NCBI RefSeq assembly: GCF_000332455.1
Contig: NZ_AOGY02000051.1
Location: forward strand, 62,001-126,000
Length of the DNA: 64,000 bases
Direction of reading: 5' to 3'
Source of the DNA: Leptospira vanthielii serovar Holland str. Waz Holland = ATCC 700522
GTDB taxonomy: Bacteria > Spirochaetota > Leptospiria > Leptospirales > Leptospiraceae
Position numbers and translations under genes: made by a program. Under the pieces are notes generated by a model. It saw only the letters and a program-made list of their open reading frames with translations. It made no database searches and had not been told where the DNA came from. Below, in pieces: positions 55,215-63,873 of the stretch (position 1 is its first letter; each line of letters starts with the position of its first letter).

Positions 55215-56573
55215 ATGATCCATCCAAATTCTCCGTACAAACGAATCTGGGATCTTTTCGTTTTTATTTGTATCACATATTTTGCCCTAGAAGTACCCTT
55301 CCGATTAGTCTTTCAGTATAAACTTTCTGTGGGAGTTTCTTGGTTGGAACGGGCCATCCAAATCGTTTTTGGTCTGGATGTGATCCTGAATTTCAACACT
55401 GCGATTCTAAAAGATCGTCTTCTCATTCGTAATAGAAAAATAGTGACCAAAACTTATTTGCGTTCCTGGTTTCTGATCGATTTTTTATCCGCTTTTCCTT
55501 TTGATCTTTTTGGAGGATTTTTCTTCCAATACTTTGGGGTTACGGATAGCTTAAAGATATTACGACTATTAAGGTCTGTGCGAGTTTTTGAACTTTTTAA
55601 ATCACTCCGACTTCTTGCCCTTGGTGCCGATTCGGATGAAAGGTTTAAACTTGTAGAAGTGATCAACCCCATGACCTTTCGTTTGATTTTTTTTGTGTAT
55701 TGGACTAGCCTCTTTGCACATTGGGTGGCTTGCGGATGGATTCATCTTGGACCTGAATTTTTAGCAGATAAAGATATAAATACACGCTACATCCGGGCTC
55801 TTTATTGGTCAGTCACAACCCTAACTACCATTGGGTATGGGGACATCACTCCTGTAACAAATAGGCAAACCATTTATACCATGGGAGTGATGATCTTAGG
55901 TGTAGGTATTTATGGTTACGTCATTGGTAACATTGCAACTCTACTATCTAACTTAGATATTTCTCGAGTCCATTTTCAAGAAAAACTAAACACAATTGAT
56001 AGTTTTATTAAATACAAAAAATTACCTCCACAACTTGCCAATCGGATTCGGTCTTACTATGTGAATCTTTGGGAAAACAAACACGGGATAGACGAATCGG
56101 AAATATGGGACCAACTCCCATCGGGAATCAAAATTGATGTGTCCATGTTTTTGCATAGCCATTTGATTTCCGTGGTTCCCTTTTTCAAAAATGCACCCGA
56201 GGAATTAAAAAGAGAAGTAGTCTTAGAATTAAAACCTGCCTTTTATATGAAGGGTGACATCATTTTTAAAGAAGGTGATGTTCCCCACAATATGTATTTT
56301 TTATCCAAAGGTCATGTCGAAGTGATCAAAGAAAAAACAGGTGAGTTACTTGCCACATTAAATTCTGGGTCTTTTTTTGGGGAAATGAGTTTGATTGATG
56401 ACTCCTTAAGAACTGCAACCATCAAAGCAGGTTCTTATTGTGATGTATATACTTTAGGAAAGGACAGGTTTGCAGAAATTTTAAAACACCATCCAGGGTT
56501 TGCCAAACATATACAAGTCATCCCTGAAGAACGGAAAAAAAATCAAACATCAAAAACCACAAAAACAGAATGA
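55215..56573 (+). CDS. Cyclic-nucleotide-gated potassium channel
   Basis: Six-transmembrane voltage-sensor-type channel with a C-terminal cyclic-nucleotide-binding domain. The 452 residues include an S4-like helix (LKILRLLRSVRVFELFKSLRLL, about 113-134), the K+ filter TTIGYGD (204-210) before S6, a C-linker and a CNBD (about 325-435). The CNBD phosphate-binding cassette FFGEMSLIDDSLRTATIKA (387-405) retains the Gly-Glu and Arg-Thr/Ala pattern for cAMP or cGMP. The frame continues upstream antisense to YbaB, but the ATG at 55215 is the natural start. It is divergent from YbaB with a 79-bp gap. Confidence 0.93.
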   Translation: MIHPNSPYKRIWDLFVFICITYFALEVPFRLVFQYKLSVGVSWLERAIQIVFGLDVILNFNTAILKDRLLIRNRKIVTKTYLRSWFLIDFLSAFPFDLFGGFFFQYFGVTDSLKILRLLRSVRVFELFKSLRLLALGADSDERFKLVEVINPMTFRLIFFVYWTSLFAHWVACGWIHLGPEFLADKDINTRYIRALYWSVTTLTTIGYGDITPVTNRQTIYTMGVMILGVGIYGYVIGNIATLLSNLDISRVHFQEKLNTIDSFIKYKKLPPQLANRIRSYYVNLWENKHGIDESEIWDQLPSGIKIDVSMFLHSHLISVVPFFKNAPEELKREVVLELKPAFYMKGDIIFKEGDVPHNMYFLSKGHVEVIKEKTGELLATLNSGSFFGEMSLIDDSLRTATIKAGSYCDVYTLGKDRFAEILKHHPGFAKHIQVIPEERKKNQTSKTTKTE

Positions 56574-56592
56574 TTTAAGATTTCAGTCTGAA

Positions 56593-56621
56593 CTTAGTAT
56601 TCGTTTTTTTTCGAAACTAAG
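56593..56621. terminator. Candidate hairpin at the end of the ParA gene
   Basis: CTTAGT and ACTAAG, plus TTCG and CGAA with a single-base bulge, flank eight T residues as the loop. It overlaps the ParA stop region and lies between convergent genes; weak evidence. Confidence 0.3.
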
Positions 56622-57390
56622 GCTTCATTGAAAGAATTGAATTCTCTGGATCGACAAGGGTAATGGCTTCATCAGCTAACAAATCAAACGCATGCCATGC
56701 ATTGCTGTCCTTTTTTAGAGGTTCTTGTTTTTCAGTTTTGGTTTTAATGGATTCCGATTTAGGAATTTCCGCCAAACAGGGAATCTCTTCGATTTGTTTT
56801 AATTTTTCTAATAGCTCTCTATGTTTTTTAGAAGGCCCAAACCAAGAAGGCACAAAGGCAATTTTTTTCTTTTGGCTAAAGATGGTTTCGGTTTGTGTGA
56901 TTTCATCTAGAAGTAAATTAACCGCCCGAATCGTCCATTTACTCGGCGTTACAGGGATTAAAATTAGTTCGGAATTATAGATAGCTGTTGTGAGTTCATG
57001 TTTGGCAGAACCTGGTGTATCGATAATCACAAATTTATATTTATTTCGCACTTCATCCAAGGCTCGTTTGAATTGTAAACAAAGGCTAGTCGAATCGGGA
57101 TTGTATTTGGTAAGTTTAGCCAAACTAAGTGTCGATGGTAAAACATCAAATTGTTTGGTTTCTCGAATGCAGTCTGTCATTCGTTTCATCCCGAGAAGGA
57201 CACTCATTACATTGGATTCATCCAGCTGCGCCAAATCCAAATCAGGCAAACAATAGTCTGTTAAATCGCCTTGCATGTCCATATCAACAACCAATGTTTT
57301 TCCTCGTCTGGCAAGGGCACAAGCCAAGTGGGCAGCAGTAGTGGATTTCCCACTTCCTCCCTTAATATTGGAAACGGAGATGACCTTCAT
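56617..57390 (-). CDS. Orphan ParA-family ATPase
   Basis: Deviant Walker-type ATPase that positions DNA or protein cargo. The 257 residues from the ATG at 57390 start with the motif KVISVSNIKGGSGKSTTAAHLA (P-loop with signature lysine), then VVDMDMQGDLTDYCLPD (switch I region) and VIIDTPGSAKHEL (Walker B/switch II). No parB-like partner or parS-like repeat array is visible nearby, so this is a MinD/ParA-type orphan, not an obvious plasmid partition gene. It is divergent from the YopX-domain gene. An upstream in-frame start would add 25 residues. Confidence 0.86.
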   Translation of the reverse strand: MKVISVSNIKGGSGKSTTAAHLACALARRGKTLVVDMDMQGDLTDYCLPDLDLAQLDESNVMSVLLGMKRMTDCIRETKQFDVLPSTLSLAKLTKYNPDSTSLCLQFKRALDEVRNKYKFVIIDTPGSAKHELTTAIYNSELILIPVTPSKWTIRAVNLLLDEITQTETIFSQKKKIAFVPSWFGPSKKHRELLEKLKQIEEIPCLAEIPKSESIKTKTEKQEPLKKDSNAWHAFDLLADEAITLVDPENSILSMKP

Positions 57391-57485
57391 GGGGCATAGA
57401 ATCCTTCCAATTCTTTCGTTGACCACTGATTTTTTTTTGAATTTTCCTTGGAAAGGACTAAGCAAAGCTTAATTTGGTTCCAGTT

Positions 57486-57866
57486 ATGGCATTCACAATC
57501 CGGTTCCGAGTTTGGGACAAACAAGAAAAAGAATTCACTCAGAAAGGCTTTAGTTTAACCCTCGATGGGAAACTCTTAAAGTTTGGTCAACCCATCCCAA
57601 ACGAAGACAATTATATTGTTAATAGTTTTACCGGACTCAAAGACAAATACGACAAAGACTTATTTGAAGAAGATATCATTGAACATACAGTGGCTAAAGG
57701 TGGAAATCTCACCCAACATACAGGTGTCATACGTTACAACAATGAACATGGTGCCTTTTATTTGGAAAATGGTCCCCCATTACTCCAATTGTTCTCCATT
57801 CGGAAAGTGGGAAACCCATACGAAAATCCGATTCTTTATGATTTGTATTTAAAAAGTAAATCTTGA
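57486..57866 (+). CDS. YopX-domain protein
   Basis: The 126 residues match the YopX family, usually found in prophages: FRVWDKQEKEFTQKG at the start, FTGLKDKYDKDLFEEDIIEHTVAKGG in the middle (the 'GLkDknGkeiYEgDii' block), HTGVIRYNNEHGAFYLE, and the end IRKVGNPYENPILY. The role of the family is unknown. No other phage genes are nearby. From the ATG at 57486 it lies 95 bp from the ParA start; a TTG at 57474 would add four residues. The stop overlaps the TTG start of the next gene. Confidence 0.8.
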   Translation: MAFTIRFRVWDKQEKEFTQKGFSLTLDGKLLKFGQPIPNEDNYIVNSFTGLKDKYDKDLFEEDIIEHTVAKGGNLTQHTGVIRYNNEHGAFYLENGPPLLQLFSIRKVGNPYENPILYDLYLKSKS

Positions 57867-59344
57867 GATTTCTATTTATATTCCTGACCTCCCTATTTTT
57901 GCTGTCCCTTCCTCTAAGGGCAAATCTTTTGGAGGACTATTGGAATGCTGTCCAAAAAACAAAAGAAAAATTTGAAATAGCAGATCATAGCCCCAAACGT
58001 TTCAGCTTTCGGTTGGGTGGTGAAATTCCGACGGTTCTTTTTAAAGAATCTCTGAATCATGAAGTTTTTTGGTTTTGCCAAAAGTACGTAGACAAATACC
58101 ATACAAACTATCCTTATCCCCGATTTAAAGAGGAGATAAGATCTCACCTAACAGAACTTTATGGTGACCCTGCACAAAATTTCCTGAGTGGGAAACTGTC
58201 ATTTTCTTGTTTTTCTGCCTGGAAGGAAGGGAACTCCTCCCTTTTAAAACTATCCTTCTTTTTGAATGAAGAAGAATTTTTTCCGTATCGATGGGATTAT
58301 TATGACAACAAAGGCCAACTTTTTTTAACCGAAGAAGATGAAACTAAAAATGGAAAAAAAGATAGTTTCACATATTATTCACACTCGGGTTGTCCCAAAG
58401 AAATCACAAAAGACAAGAATGACTTTGGTGCCATGGATGAATGGTGGTATTTTAAAAACTGTCAGCTTGTTCGGATCGAACACGATGCAAATGAAAACGG
58501 ATTTCGGGAACGGATTTGTCATTATGAAAATGGGAAAGAATCTTATTGTGAAGGAGTTGGTGAAAAAGAAGAGAGAGAAGCTGTTCAATTAGAAAACAAT
58601 CAAAAATTCCAAGAGGCACTCAAGGCGTATCGAAAGTCTTTGAAAGAATACAAAAAAGAAGTTTCCAATGGGACTTCCAGAACTTGTACCCTTTTAAAAA
58701 AAATAGCAAACATTGAATACAATGAAAGAGACTTTGTATCTTTTACAAAAACATTAGATGAATTTTTTTCCTACCGCGCTTGTGAATCCGATTCTTTGGA
58801 TGTACTCATTTATAAATCCTACTATTATTTATATGTCCTTGGTGATTATAAAACAGCTAGGGATAGTTATCAAAAAACGGCCGAAATCTATCGGAAAACT
58901 CATGGAGAACTCAGTCCCGAAATTTTACTCAACTTGGCCTATGCACATTTTATGGTCAAAGATCCCATTTCCTGTTTGGCAAGTTTAGACAAACTCAATA
59001 GCCGTAGACTCACAGCCTATCCACGTTTTTTCCTATTTTACTATCGTGGTTCCTGTGAACTGAGCCTTGGTCGCTGGGATGATGCCTACACCAACTTAAA
59101 ACGCGCACAAATTTTAGGAGGGGAACGCGAATTTCTTCCCGTAGTGTATTACAAGTTAGCAAGAGCCTCTTTTGCAACAAAGAGAGATCAGGAAGGAAAT
59201 CTTTGGACTCACCAAGCACTACTTTATGATTTCGATTTGATGGATCAAATGGATTCAGACCCTCTCTTTGAAACTTTCTTTGAATCTTCTAATGGGAAAT
59301 CACACAAAAGAAAATATTACTTGAATAAACAAAAAAAACAATGA
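57863..59344 (+). CDS. Exported TPR protein of unknown function
   Basis: TTG start overlapping the YopX stop. The 493 residues begin with a signal peptide (about 1-19, cutting near LRA-NLL). A middle region (about 60-215) is rich in aromatic and charged residues. The C-terminal half (about 240-470) consists of helical TPR-like repeats (EALKAYRKSLKEYKK, KTARDSYQKTAEIYRK, DAYTNLKRAQILGG, KLARASFATKRDQEG). TPR repeats usually mediate protein binding in the periplasm. It is followed by the acyl-CoA ligase gene after 31 bp. Confidence 0.72.
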   Translation: MRFLFIFLTSLFLLSLPLRANLLEDYWNAVQKTKEKFEIADHSPKRFSFRLGGEIPTVLFKESLNHEVFWFCQKYVDKYHTNYPYPRFKEEIRSHLTELYGDPAQNFLSGKLSFSCFSAWKEGNSSLLKLSFFLNEEEFFPYRWDYYDNKGQLFLTEEDETKNGKKDSFTYYSHSGCPKEITKDKNDFGAMDEWWYFKNCQLVRIEHDANENGFRERICHYENGKESYCEGVGEKEEREAVQLENNQKFQEALKAYRKSLKEYKKEVSNGTSRTCTLLKKIANIEYNERDFVSFTKTLDEFFSYRACESDSLDVLIYKSYYYLYVLGDYKTARDSYQKTAEIYRKTHGELSPEILLNLAYAHFMVKDPISCLASLDKLNSRRLTAYPRFFLFYYRGSCELSLGRWDDAYTNLKRAQILGGEREFLPVVYYKLARASFATKRDQEGNLWTHQALLYDFDLMDQMDSDPLFETFFESSNGKSHKRKYYLNKQKKQ

Positions 59345-59375
59345 TAGTCAGCTCCTACGGAGACTAACAAGATCA

Positions 59376-61250
59376 ATGAAAAATTTTACGACGCTGAATG
59401 ATGTTTTTTATTATGCCAATCGAGCCTATGGCTCCAAAGAAATGTTCTTTGGAAAGGATGCGGGAAAAAACTTTATAGGTCGTACGTTTTCAGATATCTT
59501 TCATAAGGCAGAAAATCTTGCCCTCTCCCTATTGCAAATGGGAATCCAACCGGGAGATCGAATTGGTCTTATGGCAGACAATAGAACTGAATGGGCGATT
59601 GCGGACATTGCCACCCTGTTAAATGGTGCTATTAATGTCCCTCGGGGTTCGGATTCTACCCCACAAGAAATTGAATATATACTGAGCCACTCCGAAAGTA
59701 AATACTGCTTTGTAGAACACGAGAAGTTATATGATTTGTTAAAACCCATCCTTTCCAATACGAAAGTGGAAAAAGTCATTATCTTAGATCCAGGATTTCG
59801 TTCCAAAGATACACTCGCCGTTCCCATGGAAACTTTGATTCAGGATGGGGAAACACATCGTAAAAATCTGCCTTCTTTGGAGCTCAGATCCAAACAAGTA
59901 AAACCTGATGATCTTTTTACCATCATTTACACATCTGGAACTACTGGAATGCCAAAGGGAGTGATGCTCACACATCAAAATATGGTATACAATGTGCTTA
60001 AAGTTCCACCGCGAGTGGGATTAAAAAATTCAGATAAGACACTTTCCATCCTTCCGGTTTGGCATATCTTTGAACGGGCTATTGACTATGCAATCATTGC
60101 CGAAGGAGCCTCCATCGCTTATACCAACATCCGGGACTTGCGAGATGATTTCCAAAAAATCAAACCAAGTTTTATGGCTTCTGCTCCAAGACTCTGGGAA
60201 AATCTTTACCTTGGCATCAAACAGAAGTTAGAGAAAGCACCAGAAAACAAACGGAAACTTTTTGATTTTGCTTATGATATCTGTAAAAAATTTAAAGATG
60301 GACAAGACTATTTAGCAGGCAACAGACTCCTCGCGAAAGAAGAGTCCCCTTTCGAAAGGGCCAAAAATACAGCAATGTCCCTAGGTTATGTTTTAAATTT
60401 ATATTTACTTGCGAAAGTTTTAGATGGATTGGTATTTTCCAAAATTCGGGATGTGTTGGGTGGCCACCTAACAGGAACGATATCAGGTGGCGGAGCCCTT
60501 CCGGCTCACGTAGATGAATTTTTTAACGTCATTGGAATTCCTGTGTATGAAGGATACGGGATGACGGAATGTGCACCTATTATTTCCGTTCGCTCTGTTG
60601 GGAATGTGGTCCAGGGTTCTGTAGGAAAATGGCCAGAGGGAACGGCAGTCAAAATTGTCAATGAACAAGGGGAATCGGTTCCCAAAGGAAAAATGGGAAT
60701 CATTCATATCAAAGGCCCACAAGTAATGAAGGGTTACTATAAAAATGAAGAAGCCACTTCCAAAGCCATTGTTGACGGTTGGATGAATACAGGAGATTTA
60801 GGATTTATATCTTTTAATGATACACTTTCGGTCCGTGGGCGTGTCAAAGATACCATTGTATTATTAGGTGGAGAAAACGTAGAACCCGTCCCTATTGAAA
60901 ATTTGCTTTTGGAAAATGCTCTGATGAACCAAGTGATTGTGGTTGGCCAGGATCAAAAATCCCTCACAGCTCTTGTTTGGCCAGATAAAGACCGGATGAA
61001 AGAAGTAGGTCTCACTATAAAGGAAGGCGAAGACCTAAACCAAAACAAAGAAGTCAGGCTCTATTTCCAAAATATTATCAAAAAACAAATCTCCTCAGAA
61101 AACGGATTCAAATCTTTTGAAAAACTTTCTGACTTTCGATTTCTGCCAAAAGCCATGGAAGTGGGCGATGAACTGACGAATCTTTTCAAAATGAAACGAA
61201 ACGTCATCCATGATAAATACAAAGACCTCATCAAATCGATGTACAACTAA
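59376..61250 (+). CDS. Long-chain acyl-CoA ligase (AMP-forming)
   Basis: Activates fatty acids to acyl-CoA through acyl-AMP. The 624 residues are typical of long-chain ACSL-type AMP-binding enzymes. The motifs are IIYTSGTTGMPKGVMLTHQN (P-loop), GYGMTECAPIISV, and the later NTGDLGFI (Asp that holds ATP ribose) and RGRVKDTIVLLGGENVEP linker. The mid-domain insert is of the usual size. It converges with pepN, overlapping by 4 bp. Substrate chain length is not defined. Confidence 0.93.
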   Translation: MKNFTTLNDVFYYANRAYGSKEMFFGKDAGKNFIGRTFSDIFHKAENLALSLLQMGIQPGDRIGLMADNRTEWAIADIATLLNGAINVPRGSDSTPQEIEYILSHSESKYCFVEHEKLYDLLKPILSNTKVEKVIILDPGFRSKDTLAVPMETLIQDGETHRKNLPSLELRSKQVKPDDLFTIIYTSGTTGMPKGVMLTHQNMVYNVLKVPPRVGLKNSDKTLSILPVWHIFERAIDYAIIAEGASIAYTNIRDLRDDFQKIKPSFMASAPRLWENLYLGIKQKLEKAPENKRKLFDFAYDICKKFKDGQDYLAGNRLLAKEESPFERAKNTAMSLGYVLNLYLLAKVLDGLVFSKIRDVLGGHLTGTISGGGALPAHVDEFFNVIGIPVYEGYGMTECAPIISVRSVGNVVQGSVGKWPEGTAVKIVNEQGESVPKGKMGIIHIKGPQVMKGYYKNEEATSKAIVDGWMNTGDLGFISFNDTLSVRGRVKDTIVLLGGENVEPVPIENLLLENALMNQVIVVGQDQKSLTALVWPDKDRMKEVGLTIKEGEDLNQNKEVRLYFQNIIKKQISSENGFKSFEKLSDFRFLPKAMEVGDELTNLFKMKRNVIHDKYKDLIKSMYN

Positions 61251-63832
61251 AGCGACTTTAAGATCGTACCCAGAACCTCTCCCAATTCCTTAGAAAGATT
61301 CGGGAGAGCCGCTAAACCTTCCAATTCCCTTTTGGCAATTTTGGGAAGTTCTCCCCTCTGTTTGGAAACAGGGGAATATAACTTTGTTAAGGCTGCTGCC
61401 ATTTGTGGATTGATTTCATTCAAACGTTTGATCCGTTCTGCAAGAAAAACATAACCACTTCCATCTTCTTTATGGAAGGTTAATGGATTTCTTGCCAAAC
61501 TAAAGTACAATGACCGAACCTTATTTGGGTTTCGGATATTAAACTGAGGATGTTTTTCTAAGTTTTCGGCAATTTTACATCGATCTTCGCCTGTGTTTAC
61601 TTGTGCAGCAAACCAAACATCCAAAACCAAACTATCCTTTTTCCATTTTTCAAAAAAGAGATTCACCGCACTTTCTTTTTCTTTGGAATCCACTTCCAAA
61701 AGAAACTTCATCGCAGAAACCTCTTCACTCATATGTTTGGCTTCCCTTTGTTCCATAACCGCCAATCGTTCAAACTTTTTAGATGGATCGTATAACAAAT
61801 AATAGAGTGCAATATTCTTTAGTTTTCGTTTTCCAATTTCTTCTTTTGTTTGGACGGGAATGGTTTTTCTATTTTCTTCCAAAAGAATTTGAAAGTTTTT
61901 AGTAAAGGTAGTTGAGATAGTTTGGATGGCCCAAACACGTAATTTTTGAATTTTCGTAAATTCATAACAACTGATGTTTTCACTGATTTGAGTTAACCCA
62001 GGAAAAGAAAGATAAAAACTATGATAGGTTTTATCCCATCCTCTTCCAAAAGAATCAGCAATCGTTTCTAAAATGGCGGAAAAGTTTTCTTCGCAGTTTG
62101 ATGCGAGTGATTTACGAAACCAATCAAAAATCAAATTTTGGAAGGCAAAAAAACGAGAGACTCCATCGGTTTCCACTTTTGCCAAAACTTTGATATCTTC
62201 TTCCGATTGGTTGTAATCCAAACGCACTGGACTCGAAAGAGAACGAAATAAAGAGACTATGGGTTTTGTTCCGTTGGGATCTAAAGCAGAAATACGAATT
62301 TGGTCATGGGTCCCAGACATGATTCGTTTTTCTTCGGTAAGGAGTTTTCCTTCTCTATCAAAAACAGCAATCGAATTCGAATACACTAAGGGATATTCAC
62401 TGGCACCAATATCCACTAAATCCAAAATCCATTCGTTTGATTCCTTAGAATAATTTTCCTGAACTGACAGTAAGGGAGTTCCGCCCCTGTGATACCAATT
62501 CCTAAGGTAAGGGATGGAATGGCCGGCTACCTCTTCCATCGAAGAAACAAATTCTTCAAAAGTCACTCCTTGACCGTCATATTTCGTAAGATAAAGTTTT
62601 AGCCCTTTTTTAAATGTTTCACGTCCGATAAGCTCTGAAACCAAACGAATGACTTCCGCACCTTTTTCATAAACAGTGACCGTATAAAAATTATTCATCT
62701 CCCGGTAGGATTTGGGAAGGATGGGATGAGACATGGGGCCTTGGTCTTCTGGAAACTGAAATTCTTTTAAAAACAAAACATCCTTGATTCGTTTGACCGC
62801 AGGGTCTGTCATATCCTCTGTAAACCATTGGTCGCGAAAAACAGTAAGTCCTTCTTTTAATGTTAAGTTAAACCAATTGCGAAGTGTTACCCGGTTCCCG
62901 GTCCAGTTGTGAAAGTATTCATGAGCAATCACAGCAAGGATGGATTCAAAACTTTCATCGGTTGCCGACTTTTTATCAGCAAGCACCAGTTTTGCGTTAA
63001 ATAAATTCAACCCTTTATTTTCCATGGCACCCATATTGAAGTCTTCCACGGCAACAATCATAAAAAGATCTAAATCATATTCTAATCCAAAAGTATCCTC
63101 ATCCCACTTCATTGCTTTTTTTAAGGAATCAAAGGCAAAACTTACCTTTTCCTCATTTCCTTTTTCCACAAAGATTTTGAGAGTGATCTCCCGACCAGAC
63201 TTAGTTCGAAAAGTGTCCCTGGTCTCCAAAAGTTCTCCGGCCACAAGAGCAAAAAGATAGGATGGTTTTGGATACGGATCTTCCCAAACCACTTCCCGTT
63301 TTCCACCTTCTAATTGTTTTTCGCCTACCAAATTCCCGTTGGACAACATAACAGGAAAAAGTGACTCCTCTCCTGAAATGGTCACACAAAACCTCATCAT
63401 ATTGTCTGGTCTGTCAATGGAATAAACAATCTTACGAAATCCTTCCGGTTCGTTTTGGGTACACAACATGGATCCCGATTTATACAAACCTTCAAGCGTT
63501 GTATTCTCAGCAGGACAAATTCGATTTTCTACAGTAATGCGGAAGGATTCTTTAGGAGGATTTAGAATGAGAATTCCCGTTGGAGATACTTGGTAGTCCT
63601 CGGGATCCACGATGGCACCATCAATCCGAAGAGATAAAAACTCTAAAGATTCTCCGTTTAAAAATAGCGGTTCTATTTTTTCTGAATGGAGAACCACTTC
63701 ATAATCTGCTCTGACAACTGTGAGGTGCAAATCCAGGTCAAATCGTAAAGCTAATGAGGGTGTAAGCCAAGGGCTTGGTCTGTAGTCTTCCAGTTTGTGG
63801 ACAGGAGAAGAGGAGGAGGAGGATGATGTCAT
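61247..63832 (-). CDS. pepN: Aminopeptidase N (M1 family, PepN type)
   Basis: Zinc aminopeptidase. The 861 residues show the exopeptidase GAMEN motif (268-272), zinc site HEYFH (304-308) and distal Glu327 in NLTLKEGLTVF. The N-terminus has a low-complexity Ser-rich stretch (TSSSSSSSP) before the conserved start of the M1 fold at about residue 25. An AGAAGGAGG abuts the ATG without spacing and the codons just after it can pair with it (see the hairpin feature). It overlaps the acyl-CoA ligase stop by 4 bp at its own end. Confidence 0.95.
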   Translation of the reverse strand: MTSSSSSSSPVHKLEDYRPSPWLTPSLALRFDLDLHLTVVRADYEVVLHSEKIEPLFLNGESLEFLSLRIDGAIVDPEDYQVSPTGILILNPPKESFRITVENRICPAENTTLEGLYKSGSMLCTQNEPEGFRKIVYSIDRPDNMMRFCVTISGEESLFPVMLSNGNLVGEKQLEGGKREVVWEDPYPKPSYLFALVAGELLETRDTFRTKSGREITLKIFVEKGNEEKVSFAFDSLKKAMKWDEDTFGLEYDLDLFMIVAVEDFNMGAMENKGLNLFNAKLVLADKKSATDESFESILAVIAHEYFHNWTGNRVTLRNWFNLTLKEGLTVFRDQWFTEDMTDPAVKRIKDVLFLKEFQFPEDQGPMSHPILPKSYREMNNFYTVTVYEKGAEVIRLVSELIGRETFKKGLKLYLTKYDGQGVTFEEFVSSMEEVAGHSIPYLRNWYHRGGTPLLSVQENYSKESNEWILDLVDIGASEYPLVYSNSIAVFDREGKLLTEEKRIMSGTHDQIRISALDPNGTKPIVSLFRSLSSPVRLDYNQSEEDIKVLAKVETDGVSRFFAFQNLIFDWFRKSLASNCEENFSAILETIADSFGRGWDKTYHSFYLSFPGLTQISENISCYEFTKIQKLRVWAIQTISTTFTKNFQILLEENRKTIPVQTKEEIGKRKLKNIALYYLLYDPSKKFERLAVMEQREAKHMSEEVSAMKFLLEVDSKEKESAVNLFFEKWKKDSLVLDVWFAAQVNTGEDRCKIAENLEKHPQFNIRNPNKVRSLYFSLARNPLTFHKEDGSGYVFLAERIKRLNEINPQMAAALTKLYSPVSKQRGELPKIAKRELEGLAALPNLSKELGEVLGTILKSL

Positions 63833-63837
63833 CCTCC
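63818..63837 (-). other. Hairpin overlapping the pepN start codon and ribosome-binding region
   Basis: On the minus strand GGAGGATG (ribosome-binding sequence plus ATG) pairs with CATCCTCC in the Ser-rich codons, closing a four-base loop ACAT. It could reduce pepN initiation. The same base pairing is forced by Ser codons next to an AGGAGG, so chance is possible. Confidence 0.4.
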
Positions 63838-63873
63838 TTCTTTATGGGATAGGCCATCCCAGAAAAGTGAATT

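Noticed and set aside
63800..63832. Ser-rich repeat at the pepN start as a phase-variable tract
   Set aside because: The codons are mixed TCA/TCC/TCT and not a simple long repeat, so slippage is unlikely; the hairpin is the more interesting aspect.
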